Assembly: GCA_964393615.1 (NCBI GenBank)
Contig: CAYMUR010000100.1
Span: forward strand, 1 to 17,512
DNA: 17,512 nt
Direction: 5' to 3'
Origin: CAYMUR01 sp964393615
Lineage (GTDB): Bacteria > Planctomycetota > Planctomycetia > Pirellulales > Pirellulaceae
Position numbers and translations under genes: made by a program. Under the pieces are notes generated by a model. It saw nothing but the letters and a program-made list of their open reading frames with translations. It was not told the origin of the DNA and ran no database searches. Shown piece after piece: positions 6,919 to 14,241 of this stretch; position 1 is the stretch's first letter; every line of letters begins with the position of its first letter.

Positions 6919-8226
6919 CTATTTGGCGGGCAGAGATTTTGCACACCAGGGGCAGCATGACCAAAACATTTTGAGCACTCCCCAGCCGCAACCTGTACAC
7001 GTTTCGTGCGAACCGGGTATCTTCCATTTTCGCCGAACTCGCCGTCGGCACCAAGGACAATATCGCATGAAAGGCATCAATGATTTGCGCGAACAGCTAG
7101 CATTGTGGCAGCGAGCTTGATAGCGGGCGTCGTTGAACTGGCGGGTGGTTGTGACCTCGAATCCAGTGCCATAACACCAGGCACAGTAAGGCCAATCAAG
7201 CTTTACCCCCCGTTTGCAGCGATGGCACTGGGCGGGAAAACTAGTGTCGCCTTTGTGGATCTTGCGACGGCGACCACACCAGGGACAGGCTTGCATTGCT
7301 TCGGAAATCGGACCATGACAGCCGGAGCATTCATGATGGGTTTCGAGAATTTTTCCGTACTGCCGTTGAAATTGTTGGCGACGCACCTCGCGCCAGTCGC
7401 GCCGTTTGGTGCCGTTACGCACTGTCCCGTTGCGGCTATCACAGAAACGAAGGGCTCGAGATTTAATGCGAGCAAAACCAGCCAACATCTGGTCCGCGTC
7501 TGCATAACGCTGTCGCGGATCGACTTCAATTGCTTTTTCCAGGACGCGAATCAGTTGAGGATGAACAAGTCGGTTCAACCGGTCGTATCCCGGCGGTGGC
7601 CAGTGAAAAGGCCATTCCGGAAGGCGACCTGAAAACATCCGGTACATGACGAGTCCCAAGGAGAAGACGTCGGAATGAAATGAAGGCCTCCCCATGGCTT
7701 GTTCCGGTGCAACGTAGCCAACCGTCCCGGAGCCGGAAGCAAGAATTGTTTTCTGAGCGACTTTGGCAATCCCAAAATCGGTCAAGCAGAGGTGGTTGTC
7801 TGGAAAGAGGATCAGGTTCTCGGGCTTGATGTCGCAGTGGATAATACCTCGCCCGTGTGCATAAGCAACTCCTTCCAACATCTGGTCTGCCAACTCCAAT
7901 GCTACCCGGGTGGAAATCCGGCTGCGGAGGCGATCGGCAAGCGTTTTTTCACCGAGTGGAAAAGCGACGACCAGCCGACCGTCAATGTAATCGGCATTTT
8001 TGAGAGGCAGAATATGTGGATGTTCAAGCCGTGCCGTAAGACGTACTTCGTTGCGGAAGTCGGCCAGCAATTCTTTGTTGACCAAATCGGGATGTGGGAT
8101 CTTGAGCGCAACCGGAACCCCCTCGATCGTATCCTGGGCATGATAAACGGCTGCGAAGCCGCCTTCGGCAAGTCGCTTTATAATGCGATATTTACCCAGT
8201 TTCTGGCGCGTCCGTAACCCGGTCAA
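6919..8226 (-). CDS. Serine/threonine protein kinase with four C-terminal zinc ribbons
   Basis: 435 residues. Residues 11-255 are a Hanks-type kinase: glycine loop AEGGFAAVY (20-28), Lys42 in VALKI, Glu60 in FRNEVRL, catalytic HCDIKPENL (130-138), TDFGIAK (149-155), and GTVGYVAPEQ (167-176). HRD reads HCD, so it is of the non-RD type. A basic linker (about 256-295) leads to four successive Cys4 modules: C300/C303-C314/C317, C334/C337-C348/C351, C373/C378-C390/C393 and C410/C413-C425/C428. Each ends in C(P/A)WC and looks like a zinc ribbon. No transmembrane helix is seen, unlike many bacterial PknB-type kinases. The start is TTG, 8 nt after AGAGG. The nearby ATG at 8233 is out of frame. A PP2C gene follows. 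The zinc ribbons may bind protein or nucleic acid, or sense metal or redox state; the target is unknown. Confidence 0.92.
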   Translation of the reverse strand: MTGLRTRQKLGKYRIIKRLAEGGFAAVYHAQDTIEGVPVALKIPHPDLVNKELLADFRNEVRLTARLEHPHILPLKNADYIDGRLVVAFPLGEKTLADRLRSRISTRVALELADQMLEGVAYAHGRGIIHCDIKPENLILFPDNHLCLTDFGIAKVAQKTILASGSGTVGYVAPEQAMGRPSFHSDVFSLGLVMYRMFSGRLPEWPFHWPPPGYDRLNRLVHPQLIRVLEKAIEVDPRQRYADADQMLAGFARIKSRALRFCDSRNGTVRNGTKRRDWREVRRQQFQRQYGKILETHHECSGCHGPISEAMQACPWCGRRRKIHKGDTSFPAQCHRCKRGVKLDWPYCAWCYGTGFEVTTTRQFNDARYQARCHNASCSRKSLMPFMRYCPWCRRRVRRKWKIPGSHETCTGCGWGVLKMFWSCCPWCAKSLPAK

Positions 8227-8234
8227 GTTTCATT

Positions 8235-8239
8235 CCTCT
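8235..8239 (-). promoter_or_regulatory. Ribosome binding site supporting the kinase TTG start
   Basis: Read on the minus strand, AGAGG lies 8 nt before TTG (8226-8224). An ATG in another frame begins 1 nt after this site, which is too close for initiation; its frame closes after about 13 codons. Confidence 0.5.
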
Positions 8240-8276
8240 CAATTCGGGGGGATGTCCAGTGGGGAGATAAAAGTCG

Positions 8277-8290
8277 AGCAAGCGCTTGCT
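8277..8290. promoter_or_regulatory. 14-bp perfect palindrome upstream of the kinase
   Basis: AGCAAGCGCTTGCT is its own reverse complement. It lies 50 bp upstream of the kinase start, between it and the predicted promoter at 8361-8389. It could be an operator or a leader hairpin; no known site is recognised. Confidence 0.4.
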
Positions 8291-8360
8291 ACGAAACCCT
8301 GGATTAGTCGGAATTGCTGTCGTACTAACTGACGTGCAACCAGCCAGGTTCCCGCCACCT

Positions 8361-8389
8361 AGTGTACGAACAAGGGCAGAAAATTTCAA
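8361..8389 (-). promoter_or_regulatory. Candidate promoter for the kinase/phosphatase pair
   Basis: On the minus strand TTGAAA (8389-8384) and TACACT (8366-8361) are 17 bp apart, matching five of six and four of six consensus bases. The leader to the TTG start would be about 125-130 nt. The site lies in the 211-bp gap after the GT-C gene. Confidence 0.4.
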
Positions 8390-8437
8390 ACGGGTAGGCC
8401 TGCTTGTGGCTCCACAAACTCGAGAATGGAGAGTCGA

Positions 8438-10036
8438 TCAGGGGTACGTGATCCAGCCGAGAGATTCCCAGTACTGAAACAGCCAGGGATGGGTCCAGGG
8501 ATTTTGCCAGGGATAAGTGGCAGAGAAAACGGATACCATCAACAGTACGATGGCGAACCACCGCAACCAGCGGTTTTTGGAAAAGAAATCCGCCGCTGGC
8601 AACATGGCCATTAACCAGAGCGGCGTGAACCAGAATAGCCAGCGAAATCCACTACAAACCCCCCCATAGTTTCGGTCCTGAACAGGTCTCCAGCCAATGT
8701 AAAAGACGAGACAAACGACAGTTAGCACGAAGATCAAGCAGGCCAGTGCCTGCTGCCCGGACAGCCCGCGTCCGAACATCATGGCCAGCCCCACAACGCT
8801 TAAAATCCAGACCGGAGTCAGCGAAAAGATACCATGATGTCCGACCAGAACGTGCAAGGCGTAGGTTTTCCGCGATTTTTCACCTAAATCGACCCCACGT
8901 GGCAGGTCACTGGTCCAATAGCTACCTGCAAAATCGTACCAATTGCCCCACTCTCGAAGTTTCAGACGGTCCCCCTTTTGGACAAGCGCGTAGCGTTTGC
9001 CCTGTTCTTTGTCGGAAAGTTCCCAGCCTGTTCCGGCGTACCGCTTTCTCAGGCCAAGTTCCCTTGCCGCCTTGTTGAGAGGGGCCGGTAACTGCTTTCG
9101 GATCTCATCGGGAATTTTTCCAGCCTCGAGTTCCTCGACCAGGTGGGCACCTGCGTCAAACGAATGCAAATCTTTGCCATCCGTACGGTGGGCGTAGGGG
9201 GGTAGCCAGTCACCATGGGCTCGGAAATTTGTCCCAAAAAATGCGATTGCGACCAGTATCACGGCGGGTAAGTAGCCAAACATGGTTTGCCTGGGAGATT
9301 TCCACATCAGGCCGGCACCCAGCAGGACCAGGAGCGAAAGTGCGGGTAATTCATTGGCGGCGGCAAAACCGGCTCCACAACCGGCAATCACGAAATACCG
9401 TAATTGGTGACGGTTGTCATACCATATTCGATGTGCGCAATACGCGGCCACGAGGACGCTGACGGCTGCCGGTAGATGATTGTTGATCGTGACCGAAAAA
9501 GTTGTCAAAAAAGTCCCAAACGTGGCGGTAGCAAACACCAAGATGCTACCAAAATCGGTGGTTGCCGAACGCTCGATCCAGCGGACAAGCAACAAGAAAT
9601 AGAGCACCAGTGGAAGCAAATTGGTCGTCACCAGCAATATTCGGCCAACATACAGTGGGGATTGTGCGATGGACGTGCCTGTCAACTGTCGTAATCCCCA
9701 ATATTCAGCGGCAATGAGGGTCGGTAACAGTGGCGGTTTGCTGGAGAAATAGTGTTGTTGGCCGTCTGGACCACGGTGCCGTACCCGGTCAATCGTGTGC
9801 CAATTTTTGTCTTTTCCTTTTACCATGGAGTCGATGGCGTAAGTACCTTCGTCCACCAGGGAACGCACGGTACACCAGCGACTACGGTCGTTAGCACTGA
9901 GAAAAGGAGTGTGTGTTTTTTTAGGACTGACCGTTTTCGACTCGACACTTACGATTCGCGCCAGCATGATTGAACAGGAGACCGTGGCCAATAGTAGGTA
10001 GACCGTGTAACGAAAAGGTGTTCGAGTGTCGGACAT
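8438..10036 (-). CDS. GT-C-type membrane glycosyltransferase-like protein (ArnT/PMT-like)
   Basis: 532 residues from the ATG at 10036. It is a polytopic membrane protein with a first helix at about 10-30 and helices at about 130-151, 163-200, 213-246 and 260-270. A large soluble loop follows (about 273-390), then helices at 400-470 and 490-507. The first extracytoplasmic loop holds SLVDEGTYAID (Asp62/Glu63) and YFSSKPPLLPTLIA (96-109). This arrangement is seen in GT-C enzymes that take sugars from polyprenyl-phosphate donors. The C-terminus has a YPWQNPWTHPWL repeat. A GTG at 10114, 11 nt after the GT2 stop codon, is an alternative start adding 26 residues. I prefer the ATG because it places the hydrophobic helix near the N-terminus, although no ribosome binding site is visible. 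The upstream GT2 gene would supply the lipid-linked donor. Substrate and acceptor cannot be read from sequence. Confidence 0.72.
   Translation of the reverse strand: MSDTRTPFRYTVYLLLATVSCSIMLARIVSVESKTVSPKKTHTPFLSANDRSRWCTVRSLVDEGTYAIDSMVKGKDKNWHTIDRVRHRGPDGQQHYFSSKPPLLPTLIAAEYWGLRQLTGTSIAQSPLYVGRILLVTTNLLPLVLYFLLLVRWIERSATTDFGSILVFATATFGTFLTTFSVTINNHLPAAVSVLVAAYCAHRIWYDNRHQLRYFVIAGCGAGFAAANELPALSLLVLLGAGLMWKSPRQTMFGYLPAVILVAIAFFGTNFRAHGDWLPPYAHRTDGKDLHSFDAGAHLVEELEAGKIPDEIRKQLPAPLNKAARELGLRKRYAGTGWELSDKEQGKRYALVQKGDRLKLREWGNWYDFAGSYWTSDLPRGVDLGEKSRKTYALHVLVGHHGIFSLTPVWILSVVGLAMMFGRGLSGQQALACLIFVLTVVCLVFYIGWRPVQDRNYGGVCSGFRWLFWFTPLWLMAMLPAADFFSKNRWLRWFAIVLLMVSVFSATYPWQNPWTHPWLFQYWESLGWITYP
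8483..8514 (-). repeat. Three CCAGGGAT copies at 12-bp period encoding a PW tetrapeptide repeat
   Basis: CCAGGGAT occurs at 8483-8490, 8495-8502 and 8507-8514, separated by 4 unrelated bases each time. On the minus strand this encodes YPWQ-NPWT-HPWL in the C-terminal tail of the GT-C-like protein (residues about 508-519). Confidence 0.75.
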
Positions 10037-10125
10037 AGGCGTTGTGGTCAATAAAGGAGTACGAGGATGGTTTGATGACTTGGCAAGCGTGCCCTGGCGA
10101 GTGACCGAGAGCACGCGTGTAGCTG

Positions 10126-11112
10126 TCAGGGGTCAGGCTTTGTTTGGGTAGCCGCCTCTCGAAGCATCGTACGTTCGGCGACAGAATACGGCTGTGTATC
10201 ACGCGAAGCGTAGGATGCCATCAGTTCGGCTAAAAATCCAAGGGATAGTAGTTGACCTCCAAAAAAAAGTGAGATGATCGAATAATAGAAAATGGCACGT
10301 TCCGTCAGGTGAACCGGTTCGCCCCAGTGAAAGGGTGCCCGAGTGAGAAACCACAATGTGGTCAATACCACGATCCCCATCATTCCCAGGAAGAAAAAGC
10401 ACAAGCCTAAGGTCCCCAGTGCATGTTGTGGACGTTGGCCAAACCCAGTGAGGAATTTCACGGTGAGCAAATCGAGAAAACCTTTCGGTAACCGTGCGAT
10501 CCCATATTTTGAACGACCGTGCTGACGTTTTCGGTGGCCGACTTCGATCTCGCCTACTCGATAGCCACGGGAACTCGCCAGTACGGGCACAAACCGATGC
10601 AGTTCGCCATACAAACGGATTTCATCGAATAGATGACGACGGTAACATTTAAAACCACAATTGTGATCATGGAGCCGAACACCAGTCAGACGGCTGACCA
10701 TCCAATTGAAGATGCGTGATGGCAGAACTTTGTGCCACGGATCGTGACGGACTTTTTTCCAGCCACTCACGACGTCCAGATTGTCTTTCATGCGTTCCAG
10801 AAATCGAGGGATTTCCCGTGGGTTGTCTTGTAGATCGGCGTCCATAGTGATTACCATGTCGCCACGTGCTGCATTGAACCCGGCACTGAGAGCAGAGGCT
10901 TTACCAAAATTGCGGCGCAACCGTATGCCACGTACTCGCATGTTTGTAGCGGCCAGCTGTTGTACTACCTGCCACGAGCCATCGTCAGAACCGTCATCCA
11001 CGAAAATTACCTCCAGGTCGTAGCCTTGGGACTGAGCGACTTCGTCAATTTCAGCGTACAGCGTTTCGAGACTTTTGGCTTCGTTGTAGACTGGGATAAC
11101 GATGGAATACAT
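10126..11112 (-). CDS. GT2 glycosyltransferase, GtrB/DPM1-like, with two C-terminal membrane helices
   Basis: 328 residues. The GT-A domain shows MYSIVIPVYNEA (1-12), VIFVDDGSDDGS (35-46), RRNFGKASALSAGFNAARGD (66-85), the metal-binding DADLQDNP (91-98), HNCGFKCYRRH (150-160) and HRKRQHGRSKYG (193-204). Two membrane segments follow (about 231-256 and 284-310). This layout matches polyprenyl-phosphate glycosyltransferases such as GtrB, ArnC and DPM1, which move a sugar from a nucleotide donor to undecaprenyl phosphate at the inner membrane. The usual family length is 300-340. AAAGGA lies somewhat far (about 13 nt) from the ATG. The last codons (KPDP and stop) lie inside a sequence resembling the 18-bp repeat found upstream. 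The GT-C gene follows within 90 bp, which supports donor supply as its role. Confidence 0.92.
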   Translation of the reverse strand: MYSIVIPVYNEAKSLETLYAEIDEVAQSQGYDLEVIFVDDGSDDGSWQVVQQLAATNMRVRGIRLRRNFGKASALSAGFNAARGDMVITMDADLQDNPREIPRFLERMKDNLDVVSGWKKVRHDPWHKVLPSRIFNWMVSRLTGVRLHDHNCGFKCYRRHLFDEIRLYGELHRFVPVLASSRGYRVGEIEVGHRKRQHGRSKYGIARLPKGFLDLLTVKFLTGFGQRPQHALGTLGLCFFFLGMMGIVVLTTLWFLTRAPFHWGEPVHLTERAIFYYSIISLFFGGQLLSLGFLAELMASYASRDTQPYSVAERTMLREAATQTKPDP

Positions 11113-11163
11113 AGTGTGCCAGGCGTCCTTTATGGTTCAATCATTCCAAGTGCGACAGGAATT

Positions 11164-11199
11164 TTTCAGGGACAGGGTTTATTTCAGGGACAGGGTTTA
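11164..11199 (-). repeat. Perfect tandem 18-bp repeat upstream of the GT2 gene
   Basis: TTTCAGGGACAGGGTTTA occurs twice with no spacer (11164-11181 and 11182-11199). It lies 52-87 bp upstream of the GT2 start, in the 198-bp gap behind the flippase-like gene. A related sequence occurs at 10126-10145, at the GT2 stop codon. Confidence 0.9.
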
Positions 11200-11310
11200 A
11201 GTGTGGCCAAGATTAGCGATTTTTGAATTTTCTCGAAATGGTACCTTTTGGGGAACGGTGTGCTTGGGGAAGTTTGTTTTGGGTGTTTGGTTACCCGTTA
11301 CTTAGTTTAA

Positions 11311-12327
11311 TTACGATTCGGCTGTCGTGGGAGATTTCCACCCGCTGAGCCAAGCAGCGGCAACCAGTTCGGCAACCAGCCACGACAGACGAACGGCAAT
11401 AGTTGCCACGACAGCTTGCAGGTCCCCCAGTTGTAATTCATGAGTCAGCAGACCAATCAGAACCAACTCGCGAACTCCCAAACCGCCCGGAATTAGTGAA
11501 AGGAACCCGCTGACGATCGCCAGAGCGACTGCTGCCGTCAGTAGTAAATGGTGCTGGATGCTCCAGGGTACTTGAATGGTCGTTTCTGGAACGGCGCGAA
11601 TGGCAGCCCACAGGCTGATTCCCAGGATGGACCAGCCGACCAGGTTGAGACACCATCCCTGGAACATCAACCTGGGACGAATGCCTAACAACCGCTGGTC
11701 GATTTCCGGACTGACGCGTGCCACTTTTAACACAATCACCAGTTTCCGAAAGAAAACCGGCACCGTAGGAAGCCCTGCACAAATCATCAAGGCACATGCC
11801 AGCAGCATGAGTTGCCAGTGCTGGCTGAAATGCAAGGCGATGATTCCTGCCGCCAGGGCAGAGCCCACTGCCATTTGGGTTAATGTTTCCGTAAACACAG
11901 TGACTGCTGCAGCCGTCGGGTCGACATGTTGACCGCGAATCAATCCGGTTCGCAGTACGACCACCATGGCTTTGCCGGGAACGTATTTTCCCAGGTGGCC
12001 TACGTAATAAGCACGCAACGTATCGTACCAATGGGGGCGTTGCCCCACCGCATGTAAAACGCGATGCCAGAACATTCCAGCCGGCAATTGGCCAAGCAAG
12101 TAGGTGACGCTCGACAACCCCAACCACCAGGCATTGATTTCGGTCAGCGAAAATCCATGCTGGTTCAAGTCTACGAATGCTCTCTGAACGAACCTGCCAA
12201 TGCCTAGGGCGACCGCGAGAACGATTAACGTTTTGACTCCCCGAACAATCCATATTTTTTGGGCGGACGTCACAATCTTAGCGGACAAACGTCGGGAGAA
12301 TGAGATGGTTTTGCCACATGGAAGCAA
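11311..12327 (-). CDS. UPF0104 / LPG-synthase-TM family flippase-like membrane protein
   Basis: 338 residues with about seven or eight membrane segments: about 31-48, 66-85, 120-165 (hydrophobic with few charges), 170-200, 221-243, 250-268 and 300-328. Family signatures are GHLGKYVPGKAMVVVLR (110-126) and SGFLSLIPGGLGVRELVL (263-280), conserved in the lysylphosphatidylglycerol-synthase transmembrane region (UPF0104/AglD-like). No soluble aminoacyl transfer domain is attached. In this stand-alone form the family often neighbours glycosyltransferases and is thought to handle lipid-linked substrates. The start is TTG, 8 nt after AGGAAG. An in-frame GTG about 18 codons later is the main alternative. 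It is first in a same-strand run with the GT2 and GT-C genes, but the 198-bp gap before GT2 leaves cotranscription unproven. Confidence 0.85.
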   Translation of the reverse strand: MLPCGKTISFSRRLSAKIVTSAQKIWIVRGVKTLIVLAVALGIGRFVQRAFVDLNQHGFSLTEINAWWLGLSSVTYLLGQLPAGMFWHRVLHAVGQRPHWYDTLRAYYVGHLGKYVPGKAMVVVLRTGLIRGQHVDPTAAAVTVFTETLTQMAVGSALAAGIIALHFSQHWQLMLLACALMICAGLPTVPVFFRKLVIVLKVARVSPEIDQRLLGIRPRLMFQGWCLNLVGWSILGISLWAAIRAVPETTIQVPWSIQHHLLLTAAVALAIVSGFLSLIPGGLGVRELVLIGLLTHELQLGDLQAVVATIAVRLSWLVAELVAAAWLSGWKSPTTAES

Positions 12328-12335
12328 TCTAGCTA

Positions 12336-12341
12336 CTTCCT
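12336..12341 (-). promoter_or_regulatory. Ribosome binding site supporting the TTG start of the flippase-like gene
   Basis: AGGAAG on the minus strand, 8 nt before TTG at 12327-12325. There is no in-frame ATG near the N-terminus. Confidence 0.5.
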
Positions 12342-12397
12342 ATTGTCGCCAGATGTCTCCAACGGAACAAGACGAAAGCTGGTTAGTGGGGTTCTGG

Positions 12398-12406
12398 TGC
12401 TAAAAT
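12398..12406 (+). promoter_or_regulatory. Candidate extended -10 promoter for the AI-2E family gene
   Basis: TGCTAAAAT fits an extended -10 (TGN plus TAAAAT, five of six consensus bases). No good -35 is present. The leader to the ATG at 12509 would be about 95 nt and contains a CCAGG/CCTGG hairpin just before the ribosome binding site. Confidence 0.3.
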
Positions 12407-12497
12407 CACAGGTTGGAGCGGTTGCTTGCATCCTGCCTGACACGAACTGGTTCCCGTTGGTGTATTTTACAATCCAGGTTACAATTCCAGGCAACCT

Positions 12498-12503
12498 GGG
12501 AGG
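12498..12503 (+). promoter_or_regulatory. Ribosome binding site fixing the AI-2E family start
   Basis: GGGAGG lies 5 nt before the ATG at 12509. It excludes the in-frame upstream start at 12413, whose extra 32 residues are not membrane-protein-like. Confidence 0.7.
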
Positions 12504-12508
12504 ATTAC

Positions 12509-13945
12509 ATGACAGGCAAGTTTTCTTTTTACTTGTTGTTAGCCATTGTGTTGATAACTGGTTTTGTATTTTTCCAGGTGATGGCGAACTTCTTGATTCC
12601 ACTTTTTCTGGCCGCCGTGCTGGTCGTTATTTTTCGCCCGGTTCAGGATTGGATGTCAGTGCGTTGTCCTGGTCGGGAGCGACTGGCTGCAGCACTCACG
12701 ACCAGTGCCATTATGCTCATTGTGATCGCGCCGTTGGCCTGGATTTTTGCCTTGGCGACGACAGAAGGCATTCACTTGGTCACCGAAACCCCTTTGGCAC
12801 GGGTAAAGTCCAAGGTGGAAGATGTTCGCGAAAAATATAATTTGAACTTGGAAGATGCTGAGCTTTTGCACCAGATTGAGGATTGGTTGAAACGGGCGTC
12901 GCAGGCGTTGGCACAGGAAGAGGTGGAAAGTGACGGTCAAGCCATCGTCGCAGGGAGTCAACTTGAACAATTGCGCGTACTCGTTCAACAGCTCAGTACT
13001 GTTACTGCAGATGAAAAGCCAACTCAATCGGCGGCGGAAAAAAATGCGAACGAGACTAGAAATACGTTACTTCGAACAACCAAGTTGCAATTACTAGGCA
13101 TCATCGAAGAATTGTCGTCGGACGAGCTAAGCAAAATGGACTTTCACCAACATTCTGAGGCGGTTCTCGAGTTACAGTTGGCGTTTCAAAAGTATCGGCA
13201 CCAGTATCTTGGAGGTGCCTTGCGCACTTGGATGAAAGAGACTCTGAATCCGAGTGAAGAACAAATTCGGGAACTGCAAGGGTGGTTGTTTAGAGAAGCG
13301 AAAAAGATGCTGTTCTCCATTACAGGGACTGGGGCAGCGATTGTCAGTAGCGTTGCATTCAACCTCACTATCATGATCATCGCCGTTTATTATTTTTTGG
13401 CGGATGGTCCCAAGTTGATTCGTGCAGGCATGCGGTTGTCTCCGTTGGACGATCGTTACGAAACAGAATTGTTGCAGCAGTTTGATGTGAGTTGCCGGGC
13501 TGTTGTGCTGGCGACGTTGTTGACCGCTGTAGTCCAAGGAATCCTTGCGGGAATCGGTTACTATCTCTGTGGTCTGCAGTCCGTTTTTCTTCTCACGATG
13601 CTCACGATGGTTTTTGCCCTGGTTCCTTTTGTAGGTGCCGCTACGATCTGGCTGCCGGCATCTCTCTGGTTGTTGATCGACGGCAGTCCGTACAAAGCAT
13701 GTTTTTTGCTGGTGTACAGTATCGTGATCGTTTCGATGGCCGACAACGTTGTCAAACCTTATGTCTTGCATGGACAATCGAAATTGCACCCGCTCCTGGC
13801 ACTGCTAAGTGTGATCGGTGGTGTTCAGGTTCTCGGACCACTTGGTATTTTGGTCGGACCGATGTTGGTGACATTCTTGCAAGCGTTGCTGAACATGTTA
13901 CAGGGCGAACTCGATTCGTTGGCAACGGCGTCGGTTAGCGAGTAA
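12509..13945 (+). CDS. AI-2E family (PerM/TqsA-like) membrane transporter with enlarged loop
   Basis: 478 residues, against about 340-380 for most family members. N-terminal helices lie at about 6-22, 27-42 and 62-82. A soluble, charged, helical region of about 180 residues (85-265) follows, including AQEEVESDG and TADEKPTQSAAEKNANETR. The C-terminal half is typical: helices at about 276-296 and 331-353, then LLTMLTMVFALVPFVGAATIWLP (361-383, in pieces), and SMADNVVKPYVL followed by HPLLALLSVIGG and LGPLGILVGPML (409-452). The family includes the autoinducer-2 exporter TqsA and many proteins of unknown substrate, so quorum signalling should not be assumed. The start is fixed by GGGAGG at 5 nt. 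It is divergent from the flippase-like gene. A long stem-loop follows the stop codon. Confidence 0.88.
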   Translation: MTGKFSFYLLLAIVLITGFVFFQVMANFLIPLFLAAVLVVIFRPVQDWMSVRCPGRERLAAALTTSAIMLIVIAPLAWIFALATTEGIHLVTETPLARVKSKVEDVREKYNLNLEDAELLHQIEDWLKRASQALAQEEVESDGQAIVAGSQLEQLRVLVQQLSTVTADEKPTQSAAEKNANETRNTLLRTTKLQLLGIIEELSSDELSKMDFHQHSEAVLELQLAFQKYRHQYLGGALRTWMKETLNPSEEQIRELQGWLFREAKKMLFSITGTGAAIVSSVAFNLTIMIIAVYYFLADGPKLIRAGMRLSPLDDRYETELLQQFDVSCRAVVLATLLTAVVQGILAGIGYYLCGLQSVFLLTMLTMVFALVPFVGAATIWLPASLWLLIDGSPYKACFLLVYSIVIVSMADNVVKPYVLHGQSKLHPLLALLSVIGGVQVLGPLGILVGPMLVTFLQALLNMLQGELDSLATASVSE

Positions 13946-14011
13946 TGGATGGTGTCAATGCTTTCTGGTATTACGTCTCGGTTTGAATTGTGGCGACGGC
14001 TTACAAATACG

Positions 14012-14090
14012 AAAAAGCATCATTACTGCTGTGGCTGGTGCGTCGGAAGTCGACAACAAAAGGAAAGCACCGTAGGGAGTGATGCTTTTT
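14012..14090 (+). terminator. Long stem-loop terminator after the AI-2E family gene
   Basis: AAAAAGCATCA (14012-14022) pairs perfectly with TGATGCTTTTT (14080-14090). An inner GGTGC/GCACC pairing (about 14037-14041 with 14067-14072) closes the loop. The T run ends the right arm, as in an intrinsic terminator, although the loop is unusually long (57 nt). Confidence 0.5.
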
Positions 14091-14241
14091 ATTCAGGAGA
14101 TATTCCGCTAAGATAAAGTTTGGGCAAGAGACGCTGTTGGTTGCCTGAATGCTTGGGATTTGCGTTCGGAGTTTTCGTGGAATTAGAACGCATCCTGCTT
14201 CCAAAAGATATCTTTCAACCTTTGGGATGAGCGAAGAACAA

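Noticed and set aside
7105..8217. Two long plus-strand open frames opposite the kinase (7105-7632 and 7699-8217)
   Set aside because: They are antisense to a clear kinase with complete motifs and show no protein signature of their own.
8231..8233. ATG just upstream of the kinase TTG start (minus strand)
   Set aside because: It is out of frame with the kinase, lies 1 nt from the ribosome binding site, and its frame ends after about 13 codons.
13172..13789. 205-codon minus-strand open frame opposite the AI-2E family gene
   Set aside because: Antisense to conserved membrane helices; its Gln/His/Arg-rich composition is typical of a shadow frame.
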